A stretch of DNA of 64,000 nt from Kordiimonas aquimaris (GTDB lineage: Bacteria > Pseudomonadota > Alphaproteobacteria > Sphingomonadales > Kordiimonadaceae): the NCBI RefSeq assembly GCF_025574485.1, contig NZ_JAOBPO010000001.1, forward strand, positions 751,501 to 815,500. Direction: 5' to 3'. Position 1 is the stretch's first letter, and the number at the start of each line of letters is the position of its first letter. Shown here in pieces: positions 1 through 8,181 of the stretch. Below the pieces are notes generated by a model. That model made no database searches. It was not told where the DNA came from and worked only from the letters and a program-made list of their open reading frames with translations. A program made the translations under genes and the position numbers.

Positions 1-557
1 TACCAGAGTTTTTTATACGTTATCCAAAAGTTCAAGTACGATTTTCCATGAATACAGATAATCTGGATATTGTGGATAATGCGATGGACTTGGCAATACG
101 ATTCGGTCACTTGGGAGATTCTGGATTAATCGCACGAAAGCTTGCTATGAGTTCTTCAGTGATATGTGCAAGCCCTGACTATCTTGCCACCTATGGTACA
201 CCGTCACACCCAAGCCAACTTGGAAAACATAATTGTCTGTCTTTTCGTACAGCAGCAGGTAAAAATTATTGGAAGTTCAACGATCAAGGAAAAACATTAG
301 ACATTCCGATATCTGGTTCTTTGAATGCCAACAACCTTACTTTTTTGAAGGAAAATGCTCTAACTGGACAAGGTATCATTATGATCCCATCATGGATGGT
401 TCATTCTGCGCTGAAGGAAAAACTTCTCATACCGTTGCTCGAAGATTTTCCTTTACTCCCTTCAGCAACACCTATCCATGCAGTTTTTGCGCACAACCGG
501 CATTTAGCGCCGAAGGTTCGCGCATTTGTTGATTTTCTCGCAGAGAAACTTAAATGA
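1..557 (+). CDS. LysR-family transcriptional regulator, C-terminal part (5' end outside window)
   Basis: The open frame is already running at base 3 and ends at TGA 555-557, so only the effector-binding half of the protein is present. The visible part has the usual LysR substrate-binding pattern: an IVDNAMDLAIRFG strand, then SSSVICASPDYLATYGTP, which matches the family's 'ASPxYLxxxGxPxxPxDL' stretch, and an LGKHNCLSF segment. The N-terminal winged helix-turn-helix must lie upstream of the window, so target genes and ligand cannot be named. The internal ATG at 48 is not a start, because the coding pattern continues upstream of it. The family call is firm; the specificity is unknown. Confidence 0.85.
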   Translation, partial: PEFFIRYPKVQVRFSMNTDNLDIVDNAMDLAIRFGHLGDSGLIARKLAMSSSVICASPDYLATYGTPSHPSQLGKHNCLSFRTAAGKNYWKFNDQGKTLDIPISGSLNANNLTFLKENALTGQGIIMIPSWMVHSALKEKLLIPLLEDFPLLPSATPIHAVFAHNRHLAPKVRAFVDFLAEKLK

Positions 558-700
558 CCCTGTACCCACAGATAAGCGTACTCGCGTCTAAAGTCAGAAC
601 ATTCATTGATTTAATGATTAATGAAATCGACCAGAAATCTGCATGCAAAGAATGCCTGTCATATTGAGCGAACAGATAGTGTTGGTTACAGGAGTTAGAA

Positions 701-1165
701 TTGACCCTTCGAGAAAATATTAACATGGACAAGTTGACCGCTATGTTGCAACTCAAAGGGCTTCATTCAGAGCGAACAACGCCTAATGCACTTGATAATC
801 TCGATCAAACCAAAGGAGCCTATATCCTCTTCGTCACGCTTGAGAGAGCCGTTGCCGTTAAACTGCCGGGGCGAGATGCCTTCACGCTTTCAGTTGGCAC
901 ATACCTTTATGTCGGTAGCGCGAACGGCGGTGGTGGCATGAAGGCCCGGCTTGCGCGTCATTTCAAAAGGCAAAAGGAAATCCACTGGCACGTTGACCAA
1001 TTGACCACGCGGGCCGCACACGTTTCTGCACTTGCCGTAGCGGATGGTGACGAGTGTATGCTGGGCGCGGTGCTGATCAACTCAGGCCGGTTTCAAGTCG
1101 CCGTTCCCGGTTTTGGCAGCAGTGACTGCCGCACATGCGTCAGCCACTTATTGATGCCTGTATAG
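701..1165 (+). CDS. DUF123 / GIY-YIG-like nuclease-family protein
   Basis: A 154-residue protein of the small DUF123 family, which is related to GIY-YIG endonucleases and is sometimes fused to endonuclease III. The core is visible as GAYILFVTLE followed by GTYLYVGSANGGGGMKARLARH, which corresponds to the YIL...YVG strands and the following arginine helix. Near the C-terminus are cysteines in SDCRTCVSHL, typical of this family. The start is TTG at 701 with GGAG at 691-694; an in-frame ATG at 725 is the alternative and would remove 8 residues. It stands alone, converging on the MBL hydrolase 16 bp away. The biochemical role of the stand-alone family is not established, so nuclease activity is only inferred from the fold. 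Confidence 0.75.
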   Translation: MTLRENINMDKLTAMLQLKGLHSERTTPNALDNLDQTKGAYILFVTLERAVAVKLPGRDAFTLSVGTYLYVGSANGGGGMKARLARHFKRQKEIHWHVDQLTTRAAHVSALAVADGDECMLGAVLINSGRFQVAVPGFGSSDCRTCVSHLLMPV

Positions 1166-1181
1166 AGGCTAACAGCTTTAC

Positions 1182-2036
1182 TTACTTGGCAGTCAGCAAG
1201 CGCCACATGCCGTCAATGTTTTCACCAAGCCAGCCGTCGTAGTTTTCAAAGTCGCGGTATTTTTCCAGCTTGATTTGCTCTTTGGCATCGGCGAGCGTGC
1301 CGCCGTCATCAATCACATCTTGCACTGCATCGCGCAGGTCTTCGTGGTATTCGCGGTGCTCCACCACATCTGCTTTGGTGCCAAGGCTGCCGTGGCCGGG
1401 CATGAAGATATCAAAATCAAGTGCTTCAACGCCTTTAATGAAATCAATCGCGCCGGGCATGTCGTGAGCATAAAGGTTGCGGTACGGCAGGCGATCAACC
1501 GAAATGGCATCCACCACAAAAACGGCGCGTTCTGCCGGAAACTCAATCGCAATCACATTGTCCGTATGGCTTGGGCCGAAATAGTGCAGGTTCACTGCGC
1601 CGTCACCCAGCTTGATGGTGGTTGATTTTTCGAACGTGCGCTCAGGCACTGCCGTAAACGGGTTTTTGTGCAGTGCTTCTGCTGTGTTTGCGTGGGCAAC
1701 AATGGTTGCTGTTTCGTCAAACACTTCCCCGCCAGAGACATGGTCATTATGCTCATGGCTATAGATCACATACTTAATTTCCTTACCAAAGCGCGAGCGG
1801 AGTGTGGCTTTCAGCCATGTGGCTGCGGCTTCGTTGATCGGGTCAGTTGCAATCACGCCGTCTGATGTCACCAGAAAGGCGGAAAAATGACCATTGTTCC
1901 GGAACCGGTACAGGTTGCCTTTAATGTTCGTGATCTCGCGCACAGCCTCGTCTTGCGCCAGCGTTGGCGCAGTGGTCGCCATGTTCAGGCCCAGCCCGGT
2001 TGCCACCACGGCGGCCATAAATTTAAAACGGTTCAT
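1182..2036 (-). CDS. Secreted MBL-fold metallohydrolase
   Basis: A 284-residue metallo-beta-lactamase-fold hydrolase with a signal peptide (MNRFKFMAAVVATGLGLN..., ending near TLAQ). The zinc-binding HxHxDH motif is intact as SHEHNDH, and further ligands appear in the FGPSHTDN and MPGHG segments. The start at 2036 is preceded by a strong GGGAAGAGG ribosome binding site. A longer open frame to 2096 adds 20 residues ahead of the signal peptide and is unlikely. The protein should act in the periplasm; the substrate (lactone, thioester, beta-lactam or another ester) cannot be told from sequence. It is divergent from the NSS transporter gene, with about 230 bp of shared promoter region. Confidence 0.85.
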   Translation of the reverse strand: MNRFKFMAAVVATGLGLNMATTAPTLAQDEAVREITNIKGNLYRFRNNGHFSAFLVTSDGVIATDPINEAAATWLKATLRSRFGKEIKYVIYSHEHNDHVSGGEVFDETATIVAHANTAEALHKNPFTAVPERTFEKSTTIKLGDGAVNLHYFGPSHTDNVIAIEFPAERAVFVVDAISVDRLPYRNLYAHDMPGAIDFIKGVEALDFDIFMPGHGSLGTKADVVEHREYHEDLRDAVQDVIDDGGTLADAKEQIKLEKYRDFENYDGWLGENIDGMWRLLTAK

Positions 2037-2264
2037 ACCTCTTCCCCTTACATTGAGTGACATGTTTAGCCGCTGTTTCCCATGCATCATAGGCAACTGT
2101 CACCTCAGTTTTTCGTGATGCCAGCACTGCCCCTGATTGCACCGCGTTAATCCCTTTTGGGTGTCACTGCGTTGACATATGTCCCTTCATGGCTAGTCTG
2201 TCATCATTGCACAGGGGCGTCAGAACCCGGATCGGGTCGGCCTTTAATTTCAGGGGAGGGAATT

Positions 2265-3659
2265 ATGGCAATATCAACATCAGGCGGCGGTCAGGAGAAT
2301 TGGTCTTCGCGCGCTGCTTTCATTTTTGCCGCTGTGGGGAGCGCAGTTGGCCTCGGGAACATTTGGCGGTTTCCGTACATTGCAGGTGAAAACGGCGGCG
2401 GCGCCTTTGTGCTCATCTACATATTTTTTGTGTTTTTAATTGGCTGGCCCGTGCTGGTGTCAGAACTTGCCATTGGCCGCTATGCGGGCAAAAGCCCGAT
2501 CGGCTCCGTTGAGAAAATCGCGGTAGACAGCGGCAAGTCAGCTAACTGGAAGTGGCTTGGTTTCCTTGGCACCTTCGCCGGTGGCCTCGCGCTCTTGTCG
2601 TATTACAGCGTGATCGCAGGCTGGGTGATGGCGTATGTCATCAAGGCCCTAACCGGCACGTTTGTCGGCATCACGGCACCTGAAGCACAAGCGGAGCTCG
2701 CGAACCATTACGCCAACGGCCCCATGATGGCCTTCTGGCATCTGGCGTTCATTTGCCTGACCATTTTCATTGTCGGCAAGGGCATCAAGGGCGGGCTTGA
2801 AAAAGCCGTGCTTTACCTCATGCCCATGCTGTTTGTCATTTTGCTGGTGCTTGTCGGTTACTCCATGGCCGTTGGTAATTTCCAGCAGGGCCTTGCGTAT
2901 CTGTTCGCGCCGGACTTCTCCAAAATCACCGCTGGTGTAGTGATCGCGGCGCTGGGTCAGGCGCTGTTCTCGCTATCGGTTGCGGTGGGCACCATGTTTG
3001 CTTACGGCGCATACCTGTCGAAGGATATTTCCATCACCAAGTCAGCAGGCATTATTGCGGCGGCTGACACAGGCGTTGCTTTGCTTGCGGGCCTCGCGAT
3101 CTTCCCGCTCGTTTTCGCCTTTGGTCTTCAGCCAAACTCTGGCCCTGGCCTGCTGTTTGAAACCCTGCCGGTTGCCTTCGCGCAAATGCCGGGTGGTATC
3201 CTGTTTGGTACGCTGTTCTTTGTGCTGCTGGGTGTGGCGGCGATCACATCGTCCATTTCGCTGCTGGAGCCTGCAGTGTCCTACTTCGGTGAAAAGCTTG
3301 GCATGGGCCGCTGGGTTGCGGCGATCATTGCGGGCGGCATTGCCTTTACCATTGGCTTGCTGTCGGTCTTCTCGTTTAATGACTGGGCAGAGTTTTACCC
3401 GCTGGCGTTCTTGGGCCTTAGTGAGCTTGCTGGCAGCCCGGCAACCTTCTACCAGATCAATGATTTCTTCGTCTCGAACATTGTGCTGCCAATTGGTGGT
3501 TTGTTTGTGGCGCTGTTTGCAGGGTGGGCCGTTTCGTCAGAAACCATCCGCAAAGAGCTTGATCTGCCAGAAGGTGGCTTGTTCGCGTTTTGGCGTGTGC
3601 TGATCCGCTTCATTTGCCCGGCAGCCCTTGTGGTGATCCTGGTTTCAGGCCTCAGTTAA
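2265..3659 (+). CDS. Sodium-dependent transporter, NSS/SNF family
   Basis: A 464-residue inner-membrane transporter of the neurotransmitter:sodium symporter family. The family signature in the first membrane segment is clear (AAVGSAVGLGNIWRFPY), followed by GGGAFVLIY and the usual run of 11-12 hydrophobic segments. These proteins import amino acids or related solutes by sodium co-transport; the substrate is not predictable here. The start ATG at 2265 follows GGGGAGGG at 2253-2260, so the 36 residues upstream in the same frame are not coding. The gene ends before a good intrinsic terminator. A second, diverged member lies at 24418-25785. Confidence 0.9.
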   Translation: MAISTSGGGQENWSSRAAFIFAAVGSAVGLGNIWRFPYIAGENGGGAFVLIYIFFVFLIGWPVLVSELAIGRYAGKSPIGSVEKIAVDSGKSANWKWLGFLGTFAGGLALLSYYSVIAGWVMAYVIKALTGTFVGITAPEAQAELANHYANGPMMAFWHLAFICLTIFIVGKGIKGGLEKAVLYLMPMLFVILLVLVGYSMAVGNFQQGLAYLFAPDFSKITAGVVIAALGQALFSLSVAVGTMFAYGAYLSKDISITKSAGIIAAADTGVALLAGLAIFPLVFAFGLQPNSGPGLLFETLPVAFAQMPGGILFGTLFFVLLGVAAITSSISLLEPAVSYFGEKLGMGRWVAAIIAGGIAFTIGLLSVFSFNDWAEFYPLAFLGLSELAGSPATFYQINDFFVSNIVLPIGGLFVALFAGWAVSSETIRKELDLPEGGLFAFWRVLIRFICPAALVVILVSGLS

Positions 3660-3689
3660 AAACTAAGCCATCTATAAACCCAACTAACG

Positions 3690-3722
3690 ATGCTGCGTCC
3701 CGTGATGGGGCGCAGCATTTTT
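3690..3722 (+). terminator. Intrinsic terminator of the NSS transporter gene
   Basis: Arms 3690-3701 and 3707-3718 pair over 12 bp with one G-T wobble, enclose a 5-nt loop, and are followed by a run of T at 3718-3722. It lies 30 bp downstream of the NSS stop codon. Confidence 0.8.
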
Positions 3723-3756
3723 CATGCGAGGGTTCATAAGGCTAAGCGGCTATCGC

Positions 3757-4890
3757 TTACGCCTTATCGCCTGCTTTGTTCTTGTTAAATAGCGGCCGGA
3801 TCAGGCGGCGGTAACTCAGCGCAAGGCCGGTCCACACAAGGAACATACCGGCGAGTGAGCCGAGGCCGGCCAGCGTTTGGCCAAACCACCCCAGCACTTC
3901 GCCCGTATGCAAGAACCGGATGGTGATGCGCGCTTTGCCGCCCGGTGTGCGTGCGTCAAACGGGCGGTTCTGGTCGGTGATACTGCCGTCCGGTTGCACG
4001 GTTGCCGTGAACCGCTTGTGGTGCTGTGCGCCGTTGCCCATATCCACGCCGAACGCGGTGGGCAGGGCGCGCAGGCTGTCTGCGTCCAGCGAAATGGTTT
4101 GCCAGCCGGGATAGGCGGCGGCCATGGCGTCAAACCGTGCTTGCAGCGTTAGGCCCAGCGCTGCGTCTGCCGCAGGGGCAGGGGCTTCAACAGTGCTGCC
4201 GCCGCGCCCGCGCTGTGGCACGTCTTCGCCGTAAGCGGCGTACACCAGCTCGTTTGCCCAGCGGTAATTAAACACCGTGGCGGTGGTTGCCATCACGATG
4301 ATCGGGATCAGCATCCACACACTGAACACATGGTGCCAGTTGTAATCCCGCGCATGGCCGGTTGCGTAGCTGCGCCGGAACACCAGCCGCACCTTTGTTG
4401 CAGACCAGCGCATCACGGGCGGCAACCACAGGTATGCGCCTGATAGGGCAAGGAAGATAAACAGTAGGTTTGCAGCACCGGTTATTGCCTTGCCGGTGGC
4501 ACGGCTATCACCGGTGAGGGAAAACCAGCGGTGGAAGCGCACCATATCATCCATGAAACGCTCGGTCTTGGTTTCCACATTGCGCAGGATGCGGCCATTT
4601 GAGGGGTTCATCAGGTGCTTGTCCCGCCCCACGTAAAACCGCACAGGCGCGGCGCGGTCATCAGGGATGGAAAGTTCGGCTGATGGGTGTACACCGGCGG
4701 CGATAGTCGCCATCTCATCCACGCTGATGCGGGTGGTGGGATCAATCCGGAAAACGTCTTTTTCGGCGCTGGCAACAAGCTGCCGCTCATAGGTGAGGAG
4801 CACCCCTGTTGCTGACATGGTGAGGATAACCAGCCCTGCCACAACACCAGCCGAAAGATGAGCCCAAAAAAACACGCTTCTAATCGACAT
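3757..4890 (-). CDS. PepSY-associated TM protein (PiuB-like)
   Basis: A 377-residue inner-membrane protein of the PepSY_TM family, often found beside siderophore receptors and proposed to be iron-uptake reductases. An N-terminal membrane segment (FFWAHLSAGVVAGLVILTMS) is followed by the typical TGVLLTYER stretch, a PepSY-like soluble part, central segments with the FHRWF and NWHHVFSVWM histidines expected to bind haem, and a final membrane segment near FLVWTGLALSYRR. The start at 4890 has GGGGA seven bases upstream, whereas the longer frame from 4923 has no better site. There is no TonB receptor beside it in this window, so a link to iron is family knowledge only. Confidence 0.85.
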   Translation of the reverse strand: MSIRSVFFWAHLSAGVVAGLVILTMSATGVLLTYERQLVASAEKDVFRIDPTTRISVDEMATIAAGVHPSAELSIPDDRAAPVRFYVGRDKHLMNPSNGRILRNVETKTERFMDDMVRFHRWFSLTGDSRATGKAITGAANLLFIFLALSGAYLWLPPVMRWSATKVRLVFRRSYATGHARDYNWHHVFSVWMLIPIIVMATTATVFNYRWANELVYAAYGEDVPQRGRGGSTVEAPAPAADAALGLTLQARFDAMAAAYPGWQTISLDADSLRALPTAFGVDMGNGAQHHKRFTATVQPDGSITDQNRPFDARTPGGKARITIRFLHTGEVLGWFGQTLAGLGSLAGMFLVWTGLALSYRRLIRPLFNKNKAGDKA

Positions 4891-5090
4891 ATAAGTCCCC
4901 GTATCCGCTATTAGTGTCTGCAAAATTCATACGCCAAACCGCTTGCCATGGTTGAAGGCCAAGCGCAAGGAGGGAGTTGCGGGCAAACTTTCAAGTGTAT
5001 TTCCTCAACTCTATGATTGCTCAATTACTTGCGCGGATATAGAATCGAGTAGAACTCGGTAACTGATGTGAAGTATGGGAACAGCATCTA

Positions 5091-6125
5091 GTGTCAAAAA
5101 TAGCTGCTATTGATTTGTTTTGTGGGGCTGGTGGGCTAACGCACGGCCTAATCAAATCTAAAGTCAATGTTGTTGCAGGTTTTGATATTGAGGAAGTGTG
5201 TCGATATGCCTACGAAAAAAATAACATAGGTGCACGGTTTTTCAATAAAGACGTTGCGTTATTGACTGGTGAAGAGGTTTTGGCACTCTTTCCCAAGGGG
5301 CATATTAAGCTTTTGGCTGGTTGTGCACCTTGTCAGCCTTTCTCAACTTACTCACAAGGACGAGTTGCTAAAGAAGACAAGAAATGGCCCCTATTATACG
5401 CCTTCTCTCGGTTAATTCGTGAAGTAAACCCTGAACTGGTAACAATGGAAAATGTGCCAGACGTGACGAAACACGAAGTGTACCACGATTTCGTCTTAGA
5501 CTTAGAAAGCTTGGGGTATCATGTCTGGGCGCAACGGGTTTATTGTCCTGATTATGGCATGCCTCAGGTTCGGAAAAGACACGTTTTATTAGCTTCAAAA
5601 CTTGGCCCAATTACACTTATGAAACCTAATCGTAAGCCTGAAGAATATAAAACTGTTCAGCAAACAATCGGCTCATTACCTGCTATTGAGGCTGGTCAGC
5701 GACATAGTGTTGATTCTCTGCATGTTTCAGCAGGATTGTCCGAGAAAAATTTGGAACGTATAAAACAGTCTAAACCGGGTGGAACTTGGATGGACTGGCC
5801 TGAAGGTTTGCGTGCGCCTTGTCATCGTAAAAAAAGTGGTAGAACATACAGTGGTGTTTATGCGCGAATGAAGTGGGACGAACCGAGTCCTACAATGACG
5901 ACACAGTGTTTTGGATATGGCAACGGTAGGTTTGGTCATCCTGAGCAAAACCGAGCCATTTCATTGCGAGAGGCTGCCATGCTACAGACATTCCCGAAAA
6001 GCTACAAGTTTGTGCCACCTTCAGGAAAAATACACATGACATCAGTAGGCAAGATGATTGGTAACGCTGTTCCAGTCACTCTAGGGAAAGTGATAGGCAA
6101 AAGCCTTAATCAACATATTAGGTAA
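5091..6125 (+). CDS. DNA (cytosine-5-)-methyltransferase
   Basis: A 344-residue 5-methylcytosine methyltransferase with the motifs in standard order: motif I DLFCGAGGLTHG (residues 8-19), the catalytic PCQ with Cys81 in GCAPCQPFS, motif VI ENV (120-122), and motifs IX-X ending in IGNAVP near residue 328. It appears complete and active; the target-recognition region is short and its site is unknown. The GTG start follows an in-frame stop at 5064-5066. The gene is visibly more A+T-rich than its neighbours and faces the GHKL-TIR gene with an 8-bp overlap of 3' ends, so the two form one mobile-looking cassette. No restriction endonuclease gene is present; the partner gene probably supplies the effector. 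Confidence 0.93.
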   Translation: MSKIAAIDLFCGAGGLTHGLIKSKVNVVAGFDIEEVCRYAYEKNNIGARFFNKDVALLTGEEVLALFPKGHIKLLAGCAPCQPFSTYSQGRVAKEDKKWPLLYAFSRLIREVNPELVTMENVPDVTKHEVYHDFVLDLESLGYHVWAQRVYCPDYGMPQVRKRHVLLASKLGPITLMKPNRKPEEYKTVQQTIGSLPAIEAGQRHSVDSLHVSAGLSEKNLERIKQSKPGGTWMDWPEGLRAPCHRKKSGRTYSGVYARMKWDEPSPTMTTQCFGYGNGRFGHPEQNRAISLREAAMLQTFPKSYKFVPPSGKIHMTSVGKMIGNAVPVTLGKVIGKSLNQHIR

Positions 6126-8028
6126 TGTCAGCTATTCGTTTTATTTCATCTAAAATCTGATCTTTTGTTTTTGTTGTGTATTCTAAATACTTACATATTT
6201 TAATGATTTTAGCGGCTATGATGTCTGCTTCCAAAGCTTCAATTTGAATCTGCGATTTATCTTGATTCAGGCTCGCCCATACCGCTGAAACATCCAGAGG
6301 TTTCTTGGGTGTGAAGCTGTTAACATTGATGATGTCGTGGTTTTGTTGAGTAATCCATCCTGCGCCAACTTCTGAAACTGCTGCCCAACTTTCTGCCATA
6401 TCCTCGCTCGTAACATAAATGACGTGGATTTTTTGGGTTGAGTAACTCTCAACGAAGAATTTTCTCAGGTACTCGAATATGTCAGTTCCAGGAATAGTTT
6501 CAGGAATACGAGATTCTTCATTATCGCTGCTTGTATATATTATGTGGGATGCAGGAACATTGTTATGAAGAAGCAAATGATAGATAAAGTCGGCCGCCGC
6601 TTTATCTTTGCTAGTATGACTTAGTAAAATCTTACGTTTGGCATCGTCGATTGCGCTTTTGATCCCTAAGTCCGGCATGTTGGTGTTTATGGCTTGCTTA
6701 ATAGCACTTTGCGCAGTTTCAGAATCAAAATGAATGTTGTCAGTAAGGCTTTCAGCTATTTTTTTTACGGCGGAGCTTGAAGCTTTGTCTTTGAATGTGT
6801 CGACCTTCTGTCGAAGTAATGCTTCACGAGCAGCTGCCTTTTGATTCTTGTCTTCGTCCTTCTGCGCTTTGAATAAGCTCGCATATTTTGTTCTAAGTGC
6901 TATAATTTTTGGCAATAAGTCATCACGCACATAGTCCGTAACTTTCTGATAACGTATATCGTCAGTTTTATATCCTTGTCGATTGCTAAGAGCGATGTCG
7001 GGCAATGTGGTTTCTTCAAGTAAATCAATATGCAACTGACCGACTACATAGACTTCGGCCAACGCGTTTTTGCCAACAGTGTCCAGTATGTTGAACTCGC
7101 CAAGTTTTTTGTTAGACATTAGAGAGAGGAAGTTGTCGGGAAAATCTTTCTTATCAGCTTTTCTGCCCCGCGAAGATCTATAGACGCCTATCCAGCCTTC
7201 TATTGTGAGATTATGGGATTGCTTGTTTCCCTCACGGTCATTCATATTGATTGGTATTATGTGTGCTTCATTCTTTTTCAGAAGTTGATCTTCAACCGCG
7301 GATCTATTTTTGAGTTGGCTGTTAAAGTGTTCGATCAAATATTCAAACTGGGTTCCTAAGGTTATTAGGCCACCTAGATCCTTGATAATCTGCTTTTCGA
7401 AAGAGTCGACGATTTTTGGTTTTTGCTTTCCCAAGTGGATATGGATGCGAAAACTTTCGTCTACCAATGGGAATAGCTTCAACAGGTTGTTGGCGATTGT
7501 GTCAGAGCGCTTATGCAAGTCGTATTGGGGTTCTCGCATTACAACGGCAGTACCGTTTTGAGTTATTTGTCTGAATTCAACTCTCTCGTCAGGAATTGGT
7601 TCCAATAGATGATTTTCGTTCACATGACGAGAGAGAATGAATCCGGATTTCTCTCCATTTTTTATAGTATGAATTTCTACGTTTTTAGATACCGATAAAG
7701 CTGCTAATTTACCAACGCCTTTCCGGCCCATTTTTTTCCGACTGTTTTTGCTACCCTTAACGTATGCATCGTCTGGGTCGACGCGAGTTTCTTGGGCCAC
7801 ATTTAAATACTTGTTAACATCGCCTTCCTCGTAGGACATCCCAGATCCATCATCTTCAACTACTATGCTATCGTCATCCTGAATTACATAGACGTTGCTA
7901 GCATTAGCGTCATAAGCGTTGGCAATTAGTTCAGCTAATATGTAGTATATATTCGTATAGAGACTTGGCCCTAATAACTCTAGGATTCTAGGGTCTATGC
8001 TAATCTCGTATTTTTTTTCTTCGCTCAA
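6118..8028 (-). CDS. GHKL (MutL/MORC-like) ATPase fused to a C-terminal TIR domain
   Basis: A 636-residue two-domain protein. Residues about 10-200 form a GHKL ATPase: catalytic E33 and metal-binding N37 in AELIANAYDANA, G1 box DDGSGM (59-64) and glycine-rich lid GRKGVGK (101-107). A linker rich in charged residues follows. Residues about 465-612 form a TIR domain: ILLSHTSKDK (467-476), then SWAAVSEVGA (547-556), aligning with the bacterial S-x-x-C-x-x-E-x-G-A motif so that E553 is the likely NADase glutamate. GHKL ATPases beside cytosine methyltransferases are known from prokaryotic MORC-like (paraMORC) restriction loci. I infer an ATP-driven sensor with an NAD-depleting effector. The start is TTG at 8028 with a weak ribosome binding site, but the N-terminus fits the family. 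Confidence 0.85.
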   Translation of the reverse strand: MSEEKKYEISIDPRILELLGPSLYTNIYYILAELIANAYDANASNVYVIQDDDSIVVEDDGSGMSYEEGDVNKYLNVAQETRVDPDDAYVKGSKNSRKKMGRKGVGKLAALSVSKNVEIHTIKNGEKSGFILSRHVNENHLLEPIPDERVEFRQITQNGTAVVMREPQYDLHKRSDTIANNLLKLFPLVDESFRIHIHLGKQKPKIVDSFEKQIIKDLGGLITLGTQFEYLIEHFNSQLKNRSAVEDQLLKKNEAHIIPINMNDREGNKQSHNLTIEGWIGVYRSSRGRKADKKDFPDNFLSLMSNKKLGEFNILDTVGKNALAEVYVVGQLHIDLLEETTLPDIALSNRQGYKTDDIRYQKVTDYVRDDLLPKIIALRTKYASLFKAQKDEDKNQKAAAREALLRQKVDTFKDKASSSAVKKIAESLTDNIHFDSETAQSAIKQAINTNMPDLGIKSAIDDAKRKILLSHTSKDKAAADFIYHLLLHNNVPASHIIYTSSDNEESRIPETIPGTDIFEYLRKFFVESYSTQKIHVIYVTSEDMAESWAAVSEVGAGWITQQNHDIINVNSFTPKKPLDVSAVWASLNQDKSQIQIEALEADIIAAKIIKICKYLEYTTKTKDQILDEIKRIADIT

Positions 8029-8181
8029 TTGATACTCACAGATGCAAGGATGAAGCTTTTAGTAGAAATTACATTAAGTTTGTGGGCTTTGCCTGTCAAT
8101 ATTTGGTGAAGAATCTTCGATTAATTTTGTGCCTTCACCTTCCTCTTGCTCACCCTTTCATTTGGCTGTACATAGCCGCTC

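Noticed and set aside
4924-5090. Attachment site or direct repeat bordering the methyltransferase cassette
   Set aside because: I compared the left flank by eye with 8029-8181 and saw no shared repeat long enough to be convincing.
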